From Chryseobacterium daeguense DSM 19388 (lineage in GTDB: Bacteria > Bacteroidota > Bacteroidia > Flavobacteriales > Weeksellaceae), in contig NZ_AUMT01000001.1 of NCBI RefSeq assembly GCF_000430825.1, positions 366,497-430,496 on the forward strand: 64,000 bases of DNA. The letters run 5' to 3'. Shown piece by piece: positions 36,838 through 46,983 of this stretch; the first letter of the stretch is position 1; each line of letters opens with the position of its first letter. Under the pieces are notes generated by a model. It did not search any database. It was not told the DNA's origin and worked only from the letters and a program-made list of their open reading frames with translations. The translations under genes were made by a program, and so were the position numbers.

Positions 36838-39048
36838 CTAAGATTGTAATCGTCTGACTCTTGAAATCCCGTTTATATCATTAAGTTTTTTAAATGTTTG
36901 TTCCAATTGGCTTTTGTTTTTTACCTCAAGATTGATTGTACCTGTAAAAACTCCGTCGTTTGACTCAATAGACATACTTTTCATATCCATTCCCATTGCG
37001 CCGCTGATGACGGTGGTGATATCATTAATCATCCCCATCCTGTCGAGGCCTTCGATCTCGATTTTCACCCTGTTTTTGAAGCTTTCTGCGTTTACCCATT
37101 TTGCAGGAATCACCCTGTAGTCGTACTGAGCACGCAGGTTAATAGCATTGGGGCAATTATCGCTGTGAACTTTGATTCCGTCTGAAATGGTGATGAAACC
37201 AAAGATTTTATCCCCGGGAATTACCGTACAGCATTTTGCATAACTGTAATTCAGTTTTTCTTCATCTTTACCAAAGACAATCATATCCAGATTCTGCTCC
37301 TTCGGCTCTATATAAGCCGTATTTTTTACAGGAGATTTTCTGAATCTTGAAAGTAAATTATTAAATACATTCTTACTTTCGATGTATTTTCTTAAGCTGC
37401 TTGCATCCAGTTCGTTACTCTGGAATTTTATAAACAGCTCCTGTGAAGTTTTTAAATTGAAGAATTTTTGAAGTTTGTTTACTTCTTCATCATTAAAATT
37501 AATTTTTGCGTGACGAAGCTTTCGTTGAAGAATTTCTTTGCCTTCTTCTACCAATTGGTTTTTTTGCGAGTTTAAATAACTCTTAATCTTTGATTTAGCC
37601 TTTGATGTAACTACAAATTCCAGCCAGTCGGATTTTGGTTTCTGGTTTTGGGAAGATAAAATATCTACCTGATCCCCATTTTGCAGTACATAAGAAATCG
37701 GAACCAGCTTTCCGTTTATTTTTGCACCTAAACACTTCATTCCCAGATCGGAGTGAACCGAAAAAGCGAAGTCAAGCGCCGTTGCATTCGTAGGTAAAAT
37801 TTTAATTTCACCTTTTGGAGTAAATACAAAGACTTCTTTTGAATACAAATTTAATTTGATATTATCCAAAAGCTCTGAAGTAGTAAGGTTTTGCTGCTGT
37901 TCCAGAACTTCCCGGATCTCCGCAACCCAATTTTCAAAATTACGGTCGTCCGAGGTTTGTTTATAACCTTCTTTATATTTGTAGTGCGCAGCAACGCCTT
38001 TTTCGGCGATTTCGTCCATTCTTTCGGAACGGATTTGCACTTCAATCCATTTTTTATCAGGTCCGAGTACCGTTAAATGTAAGCTTTCATATCCTGTGGA
38101 ACGCGGCTGTGTGATCCAGTCACGCATTCTTGAAGGGTTACTGTGATAAACGTCCGTTACGATAGAATAAATCTTCCAGGCAAGAAATTTTTCGTTCTTA
38201 GCATCTGATTTATAGATAATTCTGATTGCGTAATTATCATACACCTCTTCAAAGGAAACTCCCTGCTTCAGCATTTTCCTATAAATGGAAGAAATTGCTT
38301 TTGCACGGCCTTTTATAGTAAAATTTAAACCTTCTTCTTTAAGTCTTTCAGAAACTTCGGTTTTAAATTCATCTATATATCTTTCGCGGCTTTCTTTCGC
38401 GAGCTCTAATTTTTCCGTTATTTCATTAAAAACCTCGGGATTATTATATTTTAAAGATAAATCTTCAAGTTCGGATTTAATGTTATATAAGCCAAGACGG
38501 TGCGCCATTGGGGCATAGATATAAACCGTTTCCGAAGCAATCTTTTTCTGTTTGTCCGGGGCCATGCTTTCCAGCGTACGCATATTGTGAAGACGGTCCG
38601 CAATCTTAATCAGTATTACTCTAAAATCCTCAGAGAGAGTAAGTAATAGCTTTCTGTAGTTCTCAGACTGAACGGAAATATTCTGGTGATTCATGATGGA
38701 AATCTTCGTAAGTCCATTCACAACATCGGCAATTTTTTCACCAAAAATCTTCTTCAGATCTTCATACATGTAGTCTGAATCTTCAATCACATCATGCAAA
38801 AGCGCGCAGGCAATAGAAGATGCTCCCAAACCAATTTCCGTCGCTACAATTTTGGCAACAGCGATAGGGTGGTAAATGTAAGGTTCACCAGATTTTCTTC
38901 TTTGATCTTTATGTGCATCGAGTGCAATATCAAATGCTTTTCGAATGAGCTTGTTATTTTCCTCATTCAAAGTTCGGTATGTGTTAGAAATCAGATCCTT
39001 ATATCGGGCCAGGATTTCTTTATTCTCTTGTTCTAAATCGTAACTCAT
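36838..39048 (-). CDS. rel: bifunctional (p)ppGpp synthetase/hydrolase (Rel/SpoT)
   Basis: Stringent-response enzyme, 736 aa. The HD hydrolase domain is intact (about 40-190: YIYHPIAVAKIVATE, LLHDVIEDSDY). The synthetase domain covers about 240-360 (WITQPRSTGYESLHLTVLG, EVQIRSERMDEIAEKGVAAHYKYK), followed by TGS (about 400-460: VFTPKGEIKILPTNATALDFAFSVHSD, named by position only) and a C-terminal ACT domain (about 660-736). Both active sites look complete, so it is a Rel-type bifunctional protein, as expected for a Bacteroidota genome. nhaA follows after 3 bp. Confidence 0.95.
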   Translation of the reverse strand: MSYDLEQENKEILARYKDLISNTYRTLNEENNKLIRKAFDIALDAHKDQRRKSGEPYIYHPIAVAKIVATEIGLGASSIACALLHDVIEDSDYMYEDLKKIFGEKIADVVNGLTKISIMNHQNISVQSENYRKLLLTLSEDFRVILIKIADRLHNMRTLESMAPDKQKKIASETVYIYAPMAHRLGLYNIKSELEDLSLKYNNPEVFNEITEKLELAKESRERYIDEFKTEVSERLKEEGLNFTIKGRAKAISSIYRKMLKQGVSFEEVYDNYAIRIIYKSDAKNEKFLAWKIYSIVTDVYHSNPSRMRDWITQPRSTGYESLHLTVLGPDKKWIEVQIRSERMDEIAEKGVAAHYKYKEGYKQTSDDRNFENWVAEIREVLEQQQNLTTSELLDNIKLNLYSKEVFVFTPKGEIKILPTNATALDFAFSVHSDLGMKCLGAKINGKLVPISYVLQNGDQVDILSSQNQKPKSDWLEFVVTSKAKSKIKSYLNSQKNQLVEEGKEILQRKLRHAKINFNDEEVNKLQKFFNLKTSQELFIKFQSNELDASSLRKYIESKNVFNNLLSRFRKSPVKNTAYIEPKEQNLDMIVFGKDEEKLNYSYAKCCTVIPGDKIFGFITISDGIKVHSDNCPNAINLRAQYDYRVIPAKWVNAESFKNRVKIEIEGLDRMGMINDITTVISGAMGMDMKSMSIESNDGVFTGTINLEVKNKSQLEQTFKKLNDINGISRVRRLQS

Positions 39049-39103
39049 TTGTGTAAAAGCCTATAATCAGACGAAAATACGAAATTTTTTACACTTTTCA
39101 AAG

Positions 39104-39130
39104 ACAAAAAATCCGTAGGCGACTACGGAT
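39104..39130 (-). terminator. terminator of the small gene at 39159
   Basis: On the minus strand the stem atccgtag/ctacggat with a tcgc loop is followed by TTTTTTG. It also lies in the promoter region of the rel-nhaA unit. Confidence 0.75.
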
Positions 39131-39158
39131 TGAGGTTATTAGTTCTTATGTTTGAGTG

Positions 39159-39524
39159 TCAGAATTTCACTTCAGAGTCCATTCCGCTTGTAGAACCTTT
39201 GATTCTTACATCCGGGCTGTTGTGTATTTCTGCTTTGTTTCTGGCATCGATATATCTTTTTAAATGGGCATAATCTGCCTGATCAATACTCATGTTTTCG
39301 AAAAGGTATGTTTTGAGTACCGAATTCTGGCTGAAAATACTTTTCGCATCGTCAGCCTGGCTGTGATCATTCACGGCAACACTTGCCATGTATTTGGAAT
39401 TGTGAACCGGGTCATTAAGATACACGATGTAATCTGAATTTTGGAAACCGAAATTTTCAAGATCGGCTTCAAGCTTTTTATAATCGCTGTGATGTTCAAA
39501 TAATCCAGCTAATATATTTGACAT
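39159..39524 (-). CDS. small cytoplasmic protein of unknown function
   Basis: A 121-aa protein from the ATG at 39524; two residues more would need a TTG start. No signal peptide or membrane helix. The sequence (MSNILAGLFEHHSDYKKLEA..., YIVYLND, ASVAVND) has the rhythm of a small alpha/beta ferredoxin-like fold seen in general-stress/DUF-type proteins. I do not recognise a named family. Monocistronic, with its own terminator. Confidence 0.65.
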   Translation of the reverse strand: MSNILAGLFEHHSDYKKLEADLENFGFQNSDYIVYLNDPVHNSKYMASVAVNDHSQADDAKSIFSQNSVLKTYLFENMSIDQADYAHLKRYIDARNKAEIHNSPDVRIKGSTSGMDSEVKF

Positions 39525-39698
39525 AAGCAATAAGTTTTAAATTTGTACCTTAAAGATAATAAAAATATCTGAATTATTTTATTGAATATTTAATAAATTT
39601 ACTAATTAGTTGTTTTGTCTATAAAATTCAGCTAAAATTTTTGAGAATGTCTATTGAACAGCTGTTTGATTTATTGTTAAATTTCTGGTTTCAAATAA

Positions 39699-39724
39699 TA
39701 AAGCGCAGAATCTATCTGCGCTTT
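39699..39724 (-). terminator. terminator of the acetate locus, after acs
   Basis: The stem aagcgcaga/tctgcgctt (39701-39709, 39715-39723) lies 17 bases past the acs stop, followed on the minus strand by TATTATTTG. Confidence 0.7.
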
Positions 39725-39740
39725 GGTTTTATGATGGGTA

Positions 39741-41651
39741 TTAATTTATTCTCTCGTTTTTAATTTCTTCAACAATTTCCGGATTTAAAAGGGTAGAGAT
39801 ATCACCAAAATTACTGAAATCACCTTCTGCTATTTTTCTCAGAATTCTACGCATAATCTTTCCTGAACGTGTTTTAGGTAGTCCTGAAACAAACTGAATT
39901 TTATCTAGTTTCGCAATTGGACCAATCTGGTCTGAGATCAGTTGGTTAATTTCCTTTTTAAGATTGTCTTTCTGACGGCTTTCCCCGGATTCTTTTAAAA
40001 TTACAAAACCATAAAGCGCATTTCCCTTAATGTCATGTGGATAGCCAACAATAGCGGATTCCGCTACGGCAGGGTGTTCGTTGATACTGTCTTCAATAGG
40101 TGCAGTTCCTAAATTGTGCCCCGAAACGATGATCACATCATCCACACGGCCCGTAATTCTGTAATATCCGACCTCGTCTCTCAAAGCACCGTCGCCTGTG
40201 AAATATTTTCCAGGAAAGGCTGTGAAATAGGTCTCTTTATAGCGTTGGTGGTCACCCCAGATTGTTCTTGCAATTCCCGGCCATGGAAAACGGATACAAA
40301 GGTTTCCTGTCACCTGATTTCCTGAGATTTCATTACGCTTATCATCCATTAAAACAGGCTGGATTCCCGGTAATGGAAGGGTAGCATACGTAGGTTTGGT
40401 CGGCGTTACGAAGGGAAGCGGTGAAATCATTATTCCTCCGGTTTCTGTCTGCCACCAGGTATCTACGATAGGGCATTTTTTCTTTCCGACATGATCATTG
40501 AACCAATGCCAGGCTTCCTCATTAATAGGCTCTCCTACGGAACCAATCACTTTTAATGTGCTTAAATCATGCTTATCCACCCATTCTGCACTTTCTTTTG
40601 CTAAAGAACGTATTGCAGTGGGAGCGGTGTAGAATTGGGTAATTTTATGTTTTTCAATGACTTTCCAGAATCTATCGGGTTCAGGATATGTTGGGACACC
40701 TTCAAAAATAACTGTAGTGGCTCCATTTAATAAAGGACCATAAAGAATATAGGAGTGGCCTGTGATCCAGCCAATATCGGCAGTACACCAGTAAATATCA
40801 TTTTCTTTATAATTAAATACATTTTTGAATGTATAAGCCGTGTAAACCATGTATCCCGCACAGGTGTGAAGCATTCCTTTAGGTTTTCCGGTAGAGCCGG
40901 AAGTGTACAAGATAAACAGTGGATCTTCTGCATCCATAATCACGGTTACAAAATCTGCAGAAGCTTTTTCATAAAGATCAGCAAGCCAGAAATCTCTTCC
41001 TTCCTTCATTTTGATCTCGTTGCGTGTTCTTTTTACCACCAAAACTTTTTCAACAGTAGGAGTTTTTTCCAAGGCTTCATCAACGATACTTTTCAGGTCC
41101 AACACTTTATTTCCTCTATAGCTTCCGTCTGATGTAATGATCATTTTTGCCTCACAGTCATTGACTCTTGATGCAACAGCCGAAGCAGAAAATCCTGCAA
41201 AAATTACCGAATGAACGGCACCCAGTTTTGCACAGGCCAGCATGGTAACGGCCAGTTCGGGAATCATGGGTAGGTAGATGCAGACCCTGTCGCCCTTTTC
41301 AATGCCCATGTCTTTTAAAACATTAGCTGTTTTGTTGACTCTTGTATATAATTCGTTGTAAGAAATATGCTGTGCTTCTTCTTTTGGGTCGTTCGGTTCC
41401 CAGATAATAGCGGTTTTTTCGCCTCTTACGGAAAGATGCCTGTCCAGACAGTTTTTGGTAATGTTAAGCTTTGCACCTTTAAACCAGGTGATTTTTGCTT
41501 CATTCATATCATATTTTACCACCTTGCTCCATCTTTGGTACCATACAAAATTTTGATCAGCAATCTTGTCCCAGAATTTTTTCGGATTTTTAATAGATTT
41601 TTTATACTCCTCAAAATAGTGCGGTAAATCTTCTATTAGGTAATTTCTCAT
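39741..41651 (-). CDS. acs: acetyl-CoA synthetase (acetate--CoA ligase, AMP-forming)
   Basis: Converts acetate, ATP and CoA to acetyl-CoA. The 636-aa ANL-superfamily enzyme has the P-loop YTSGSTGKPKG, the WWQTETGG core motif that fits acetate by its Trp, the YFTGDGALRDEVGYYRITGRVDD hinge region, and the catalytic/regulatory Lys in TRSGKIMRRILRKIA, which is acetylated in other bacteria. It is the last gene of a minus-strand series, 49 bp after the PrpE-like ligase gene. The call is secure. Confidence 0.95.
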   Translation of the reverse strand: MRNYLIEDLPHYFEEYKKSIKNPKKFWDKIADQNFVWYQRWSKVVKYDMNEAKITWFKGAKLNITKNCLDRHLSVRGEKTAIIWEPNDPKEEAQHISYNELYTRVNKTANVLKDMGIEKGDRVCIYLPMIPELAVTMLACAKLGAVHSVIFAGFSASAVASRVNDCEAKMIITSDGSYRGNKVLDLKSIVDEALEKTPTVEKVLVVKRTRNEIKMKEGRDFWLADLYEKASADFVTVIMDAEDPLFILYTSGSTGKPKGMLHTCAGYMVYTAYTFKNVFNYKENDIYWCTADIGWITGHSYILYGPLLNGATTVIFEGVPTYPEPDRFWKVIEKHKITQFYTAPTAIRSLAKESAEWVDKHDLSTLKVIGSVGEPINEEAWHWFNDHVGKKKCPIVDTWWQTETGGIMISPLPFVTPTKPTYATLPLPGIQPVLMDDKRNEISGNQVTGNLCIRFPWPGIARTIWGDHQRYKETYFTAFPGKYFTGDGALRDEVGYYRITGRVDDVIIVSGHNLGTAPIEDSINEHPAVAESAIVGYPHDIKGNALYGFVILKESGESRQKDNLKKEINQLISDQIGPIAKLDKIQFVSGLPKTRSGKIMRRILRKIAEGDFSNFGDISTLLNPEIVEEIKNERIN

Positions 41652-41699
41652 ATCTCTTTCGTTTTTTGAATTTGAATTTTATTGATTTTAAATGTATAC

Positions 41700-43598
41700 T
41701 TAATTTCTTATTTTGGACCTGTATTCCTCGATTTTTTGCTGAATTTCTTCAATGATTTTTTCATCATCAATGGTTGAAGGAAACTGAAATTCCTTTCCGT
41801 CCAGTAAGGTTCTGATCAGTTTTCTTAAAATTTTCCCGGAACGTGTTTTGGGTAAGCGTTTGACGGTCATTACATTTTTAAGACATGCCACCGCCCCGAT
41901 TTTTTCACGAACCATTTTCACAATTTCTTTTTCTAAATCTTCTTCAGAAATTGTAGAACCATTCTTTAAAACTACCGAAGCAAAAGGAACCTGCCCTTTC
42001 AATTCATCATCAATTCCCACAACTGCACATTCTGCAACATGGGGATGAGACGAAACGATTTCCTCCATTTCTGAAGTCGAAAGCCTGTGACCGGCAACAT
42101 TGATGACGTCATCCACTCTTCCTGTAATGAAAACATAACCGTCTTCATCTTTTATCGCACCGTCTCCGGAAAAATAATAGCCTTTATACTGCGATAAATA
42201 ACTTTCCTGAAAACGTTCATTATCATTCCATATTCCAAGTAAAGCACCCGGCGGAAGGGGAAGTTTTATAATTAAATATCCCTCCTGATGGGCATTCAGT
42301 TCATATCCGTTTTCATCAAAAATTTTAATGTCATAGCCGGGAATTGGTTTTCCGGCAGATGCTCTTTTAATCTTATAATTGTTGTCAAAAGTCAATAAAC
42401 CCAACATCGGCCAGCCGGATTCTGTCTGCCACCAATGATCGATTGCAGGAACCCCGATATGTTTTTCAAACCAATCCAGTGTTGCAACATCGCATCTTTC
42501 GCCGGCTAAAAATTGTTTTTTAAAATGGCTTAGGTCATATTTTTTCACCAGTTCTCCGTCCGGATCTTCTTTTTTGATAGCGCGAATCGCTGTCGGAGCC
42601 GTAAACATCGCGGAAACTTTATATTCGGAAATGATCCTCCAAAAGGTTCCCGCATCAGGCGTCATGATAGGTTTTCCTTCAAAAATAATCGTAGTATTTC
42701 TGTTAATCAACGGTCCGTACACCGAAAAACTGTGCCCGACTGCCCATCCAAAATCGGAGGCCGCCCAAAAGGTTTCTCCTTCTTTAATTCCATAAATATA
42801 TTTCATGGAAAACTTCAAAGCAGTTGCGTAACCTCCTGTATCTCGGGTAATTCCTTTTGGTTTTCCTGTAGTTCCTGATGTGTACAGCAAATAGAGCGGG
42901 TGAGTGGACTCTACAGAAATGCATTCAACAGACTCTGATTTTTGAACCAATTCTTCATAATCAATTAAACCATCGAACATTTCGTGCTGATTATCCACTA
43001 ATTTTCTGTTGTAAACGATGATGTTTTCAACTTTATCCTGTGCCAGTTCAATTGCTTTTTCAACGAGTGGTAAGTAGGGAATTCGCTTCGCAATTTCTAC
43101 TCCGGCGGTTGCTGTAATTAAAGCTTTTGGCTTGCAGTCATCAATTCTCACCACCAATTCATTTGGTGCAAAACCTCCAAAAACGACATTGTGAATCACT
43201 CCGATTCTCGCACAAGCCAGCATCGCAAAAAGAGTCTGCGGAATCATTGGCATGTAAATAACAGCCGTATCGCCTTTTTTTAAGCCTAAAGACGCCAGAC
43301 CTCCCGCCAGTTTTGAAATTTCTTCTTTCGCATGATTGAAAGTGTAGGTCTTTTTCTGATTGGTAACCGGAGAATCATAAACAATTGCAGTCTGCTCTCC
43401 GAAACCGTCTTCAATATGTTTGTCAATACATAAATAGCACAGATTCAGTTTTCCATCGGAAAACCATTGGGTGTAATCATTATTATCTTCTGAAAGAATT
43501 TGTGTAGGAAATTCAAACCATTGGATTTCCTGAGCCTGCTCTTTCCAGAAATTCTCTTTGTCTTCTATGCTTTGTTGAAATAAAATATCTGTATTCAT
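41700..43598 (-). CDS. acyl-CoA synthetase, propionate/acetate type (PrpE-like)
   Basis: A 632-aa ANL-superfamily ligase from the ATG at 43598 (MNTDILFQQ); an upstream frame runs into a repeat and is not used. YTSGTTGKPKGITRDTGGY matches PrpE-type enzymes, which have GI-RDTGG after the P-loop, and WWQTESGWP replaces the acetate-type WWQTETGG, pointing to propionate or another short acyl substrate. The Lys loop TRSGKILRKLIR is present. It lies directly upstream of acs, so the pair would activate acetate plus a slightly longer acid. Confidence 0.88.
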   Translation of the reverse strand: MNTDILFQQSIEDKENFWKEQAQEIQWFEFPTQILSEDNNDYTQWFSDGKLNLCYLCIDKHIEDGFGEQTAIVYDSPVTNQKKTYTFNHAKEEISKLAGGLASLGLKKGDTAVIYMPMIPQTLFAMLACARIGVIHNVVFGGFAPNELVVRIDDCKPKALITATAGVEIAKRIPYLPLVEKAIELAQDKVENIIVYNRKLVDNQHEMFDGLIDYEELVQKSESVECISVESTHPLYLLYTSGTTGKPKGITRDTGGYATALKFSMKYIYGIKEGETFWAASDFGWAVGHSFSVYGPLINRNTTIIFEGKPIMTPDAGTFWRIISEYKVSAMFTAPTAIRAIKKEDPDGELVKKYDLSHFKKQFLAGERCDVATLDWFEKHIGVPAIDHWWQTESGWPMLGLLTFDNNYKIKRASAGKPIPGYDIKIFDENGYELNAHQEGYLIIKLPLPPGALLGIWNDNERFQESYLSQYKGYYFSGDGAIKDEDGYVFITGRVDDVINVAGHRLSTSEMEEIVSSHPHVAECAVVGIDDELKGQVPFASVVLKNGSTISEEDLEKEIVKMVREKIGAVACLKNVMTVKRLPKTRSGKILRKLIRTLLDGKEFQFPSTIDDEKIIEEIQQKIEEYRSKIRN

Positions 43599-43622
43599 AT
43601 TAATTTTTTGTGTTTTAGCAAA

Positions 43623-43679
43623 GCAACGAAGCAATCTTATTCCTTGAAATAACCTTTGAGATTGCTTCACTTCGTTCGC
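43623..43679. repeat. palindromic repeat (GCAACGAAGCAATCT / AGATTGCTTC..TTCGTT)
   Basis: The left arm at 43623-43637 and the right arm at 43659-43679 pair, with a two-base bulge. It belongs with the other interrupted palindromes at 30401, 55683 and 60218 in style and size, and lies between the response-regulator gene and the ligase gene. Confidence 0.65.
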
Positions 43680-43726
43680 AAATGACGGTGTAGGAGTCTT
43701 TTATCTTTTCTCTATCATCTCCAAGT

Positions 43727-44089
43727 CTACTCAAACATTTCTTCTATCTGCTGCATCAGTTTTTTTATAGAATAAGGTTTTGTTACATACGCATAAGCAC
43801 CCATTTCCAAGCCTTTTTCGATATCCCTGGGATTATTTTTAGCACTCAGGAAAATCACTTTTGTATCCTTTAATTTTTCATCTTGTTTAATGATGTCCAG
43901 GGTGCTGTATCCATCAAGATTGGGCATCATGATGTCCAATAAAATAACATCAGGAACCATGGTTTTTAAAAATTCCAAAACTTCGGTTCCGTCCCGGGCA
44001 ATGTAAACATCGTAGCCGTTTTTCTTAAAACTATACTCGAGCGACATTAATATCTTATGTTCATCATCTGCAATAATTATCTTTTTCAT
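43727..44089 (-). CDS. receiver-only response regulator
   Basis: A 120-aa CheY-like protein. The phosphoacceptor is Asp52 (VILLDIMMPN), with the acidic pair Asp8/Asp9 (IIADDEH), Ser82 (FLSAKN) and Lys104 (YVTKPYS). It consists of the receiver alone, without a DNA-binding or enzymatic output domain. It starts 12 bp after the symporter-kinase stop, so it is the evident partner of that kinase. How it reaches its target (a second protein, or phosphorelay) is not visible here. Confidence 0.92.
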   Translation of the reverse strand: MKKIIIADDEHKILMSLEYSFKKNGYDVYIARDGTEVLEFLKTMVPDVILLDIMMPNLDGYSTLDIIKQDEKLKDTKVIFLSAKNNPRDIEKGLEMGAYAYVTKPYSIKKLMQQIEEMFE

Positions 44090-44101
44090 TGTGTATTTTC
44101 T

Positions 44102-46798
44102 TTATGATTCAACTGCATTTTTACTCTTTATTTTTTTGGGAAGGGTGATAGTGAAAGTTACCCCCAGCCCGCTGTTTTCTGCTTTGATGGTTCCGCCCTG
44201 AGCCTGAACGATTTTCTTTGAAATAGCCAGTCCCAGTCCGCTTCCTGTTGGCTTTAAAATGTTTTGATTTTTTGACTGGTAAAATTTATCAAAAATCATT
44301 TCAAGATCTTCTTCGGGAATATGTTTTCCGGTGTTGAAAATTGTAATGATCAACTGGTTTTCCTTTTCAGATAATTTAGTCTGGATCGTTCCCTGCTCAT
44401 CGGTAAATTTTAAAGCATTTCCTAAAATATTCTGAAATAACTGAATCATTCTCGCTTCATCATATTCAAATAAAACATTATTAAGAAGGTTTACTTCACT
44501 TAAATGTATATTTTTCTGCTGAATCAGATGCAACAGCGGATTTAATGCTTTTTTATAGGTTTCAATAATATTATTTTCCTGAATGTGTAAAGCGATTTCG
44601 CCATGCTGAAGTTTATCCAGATACAGAATGTCGTTAATAATTTCGCTTAATCTGTCGGATTCCGTGATGATATTATTTAAAAATTCTCTTTTGATATCTA
44701 GAGGAATATCGTCATCATCCGCTAGAATTTCTCCGGCCGAGCGGATGGCTGTAATCGGGGTTCTCAATTCGTGTGCTACAGAATCCAGGAAATCGTCTTT
44801 TTGATGGTCTTTAATGATTAGGCTTTCATTGGCTTTGCGCAAATCATCTGACAGTTTTTGGAGTTCTTCCGACTGTTCGGTCAGTTTTTTATTTAAAGTA
44901 ATATTTTCTTTAGATTCTTCTAAAATGTTTAAAACTTCCTTTAAGGATATTTTATCTTCTTTGGTAACGCCTTCAATTAAAATCTTTGCGGAAGCAGTTC
45001 CAATTCTTCCTGCCAGAAGGTTTTCCGAGAATTTGATGAATCTAGAATCCGCCGTTTCTGTCTGGGAATTAATATTATATTTAAGATTGAAAATTCTTAA
45101 TGCCTGTTCAGTTTTGTTTTTGCCTAAAAATCGTTCCAGAATATTTTTAATGTCTGATACGTAGGCTGTTCCACGCCAGATAAAAGCATTTTCATGATTT
45201 TGAATATATTTATCGATATCTACATACAGTTCGGCGAAATTTCTCTCACGGTAATTTCCTTTTACACTTACAGAAATAATGCTGAAAAGTGCTGTATTAA
45301 CCAGAATCGACCAGAAAAAAATCTGCGGAATTCTCCCTAAAAAGGAAATTTTAAAAAAGTCGAATGCATCATACATATCTCTTAAAACTCCTTTGAATTC
45401 CTGATTGTAAGAGAAATAATACTGTGGGATAATCAGTCCGAAATAGCAGATTGTCAAACCTGCCAACAGCCCGATTACCGCCCCTTTGTAAGTTCCTCTT
45501 CTCCAGAAAATTGCTCCGAAAAAAGCCGGCGCCAGCTGCCCGATCACGACAAATGAAATTAAGCCTACAGAATCCAGCGAGGTTTTTAAAATGAAATATT
45601 TATAAAAGGCAAATGCCATAATAATGAGCGCAAAAATGCTGAATTTTCTGATATTGGTAATATTTCTGGTGTTCTGAACTTCATTTTCAGATTTAAATTT
45701 CCCCAACAATCCGTACGGAATGATTAAATTATTGGAAAGCATGATGGATAAGGTGATTGTGGAAATGATAATCATTGAAATACAGGAGCTTAAGCCTCCA
45801 AGGAATACACACACCGTAATCCATGTATTATCGAAATGCTGCGGGATTAAAATAGAGTAGAATTCAGGATTTACTTTTTGCCCGTCGAAAATCAATCTTC
45901 CGCCCCATGCAATCGGGAAAATAAAGATGGTGAAAATCAATAAATAAAGTGGAAAAAACCAGATGGCTGTCTTGATGTGTTTTTCCTGTCTGTTCTCAAT
46001 AATGGCCGTGTGAAACTGTCTTGGAAGAATGCAGATTGCCGTTCCTGAAATCAGGCAGAGAACCATCCAGTTCATGGCGCCTTCAATTCCGTTGAAGGTA
46101 TTTTTTGCTTTAAAATCTTCAAATCGGCTTGCTTTTTCATAAATATCTGAAAACCCGTCAAACACAAAATAAATCACGAAAAATCCTAAAATAACAATAA
46201 AAAAAAGCTTTAAAAAGCTTTCCAGAGCAATGGCTGAAATAATTCCCAGACGCTTTTCTGAAGCATCAACATATTTTGTTCCGTAATATGAAGAAAATAA
46301 GGCAATTAAAATAACAACAAAAGTCGCATTGTCTGTCAGAATATTATTGGACATTTCGGTTTCGGTCACAAGGTGAAAAGTTTCTGAAATGGCCTTGATC
46401 TGTAAACCGATATAAGGAACAATCGCCAGAAGACAGACTATCGTAATAATCGCACTGAAGCTTCTGCTGTTACCGTATCTCAGGGAAATAAAATCTGCCA
46501 GGCTGCTTATTTTATTCACCCTTGAAATGCGTACAATTCGGGTATTAATGTAAATCCATGCCGGAATGATCATGATGGGACCAATGTAAATTGGAAGGTA
46601 GTTGAGCCCGCTTGTTGCTGCAACACCGATGCTTCCGTAGTACGTCCATGCTGTGCAGTACACCGCCAGAGAAAGCGCGTAAATGTAAGGATTGTTGATC
46701 CAAAGCTTACTCTTTTTCTTTTCCGCCAAATGAGCGACTAAGAACAAAAGTGCCAGGTAAAACAAAACCACGGTAAACAACGCGAAACTACTCATCAT
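44102..46798 (-). CDS. sodium:solute symporter-histidine kinase fusion (CrbS-like sensor)
   Basis: An 898-aa membrane sensor. Residues about 1-490 form a Na+/solute symporter (SSS/PutP) domain with 12-13 helices. A linker with coiled-coil character (about 610-665: LNILEESKENITLNKKLTEQSEELQ, cited by position) leads to HisKA with phosphoacceptor His676 (SVAHELRTP) and an HATPase domain (NILGNALKFT, GSGLGLAISKKIV). This is the CbrA/CrbS architecture. In Vibrio and Pseudomonas CrbS-CrbR controls acs; here the gene lies upstream of acs on the same strand, which supports an acetate-sensing role by inference. It overlaps the small membrane-protein gene by 11 bp. Confidence 0.92.
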   Translation of the reverse strand: MMSSFALFTVVLFYLALLFLVAHLAEKKKSKLWINNPYIYALSLAVYCTAWTYYGSIGVAATSGLNYLPIYIGPIMIIPAWIYINTRIVRISRVNKISSLADFISLRYGNSRSFSAIITIVCLLAIVPYIGLQIKAISETFHLVTETEMSNNILTDNATFVVILIALFSSYYGTKYVDASEKRLGIISAIALESFLKLFFIVILGFFVIYFVFDGFSDIYEKASRFEDFKAKNTFNGIEGAMNWMVLCLISGTAICILPRQFHTAIIENRQEKHIKTAIWFFPLYLLIFTIFIFPIAWGGRLIFDGQKVNPEFYSILIPQHFDNTWITVCVFLGGLSSCISMIIISTITLSIMLSNNLIIPYGLLGKFKSENEVQNTRNITNIRKFSIFALIIMAFAFYKYFILKTSLDSVGLISFVVIGQLAPAFFGAIFWRRGTYKGAVIGLLAGLTICYFGLIIPQYYFSYNQEFKGVLRDMYDAFDFFKISFLGRIPQIFFWSILVNTALFSIISVSVKGNYRERNFAELYVDIDKYIQNHENAFIWRGTAYVSDIKNILERFLGKNKTEQALRIFNLKYNINSQTETADSRFIKFSENLLAGRIGTASAKILIEGVTKEDKISLKEVLNILEESKENITLNKKLTEQSEELQKLSDDLRKANESLIIKDHQKDDFLDSVAHELRTPITAIRSAGEILADDDDIPLDIKREFLNNIITESDRLSEIINDILYLDKLQHGEIALHIQENNIIETYKKALNPLLHLIQQKNIHLSEVNLLNNVLFEYDEARMIQLFQNILGNALKFTDEQGTIQTKLSEKENQLIITIFNTGKHIPEEDLEMIFDKFYQSKNQNILKPTGSGLGLAISKKIVQAQGGTIKAENSGLGVTFTITLPKKIKSKNAVES

Positions 46799-46982
46799 AT
46801 TTTTTTACAATTACAAAAGAAATAATGATGGAAATCATCCAGACTGCGAAAATATAGATCAGGATCATCGGATAGCCAAAAACTTCCTGCTCACTGTTGA
46901 ACAACAATGAAATAGGAATGCTGAAGGCTGTCATAAGCCCGATGCTTAAAATGATCAGCTTTTGTTCGTGTCTCTTTTTCAT
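46788..46982 (-). CDS. small two-helix membrane protein next to the symporter-kinase
   Basis: A 64-aa protein from the ATG at 46982 (MKKRHEQKL); the longer frame upstream runs through a repeat. Two membrane helices (about 10-25 and 36-57) with a short acidic loop and a Lys-rich end (KKYDE). The stop overlaps the start of the symporter-kinase by 11 bp, implying translational coupling. In length and context it recalls the DUF3311/DUF485-type small partners of SSS transporters, but I cannot assign it to either by sequence alone. Confidence 0.7.
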   Translation of the reverse strand: MKKRHEQKLIILSIGLMTAFSIPISLLFNSEQEVFGYPMILIYIFAVWMISIIISFVIVKKYDE

Positions 46983-46983
46983 A

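Noticed and set aside
43599-43670. N-terminal extension of the PrpE-like ligase
   Set aside because: The extra 24 codons run through a palindromic repeat; the ATG at 43598 is the natural start.
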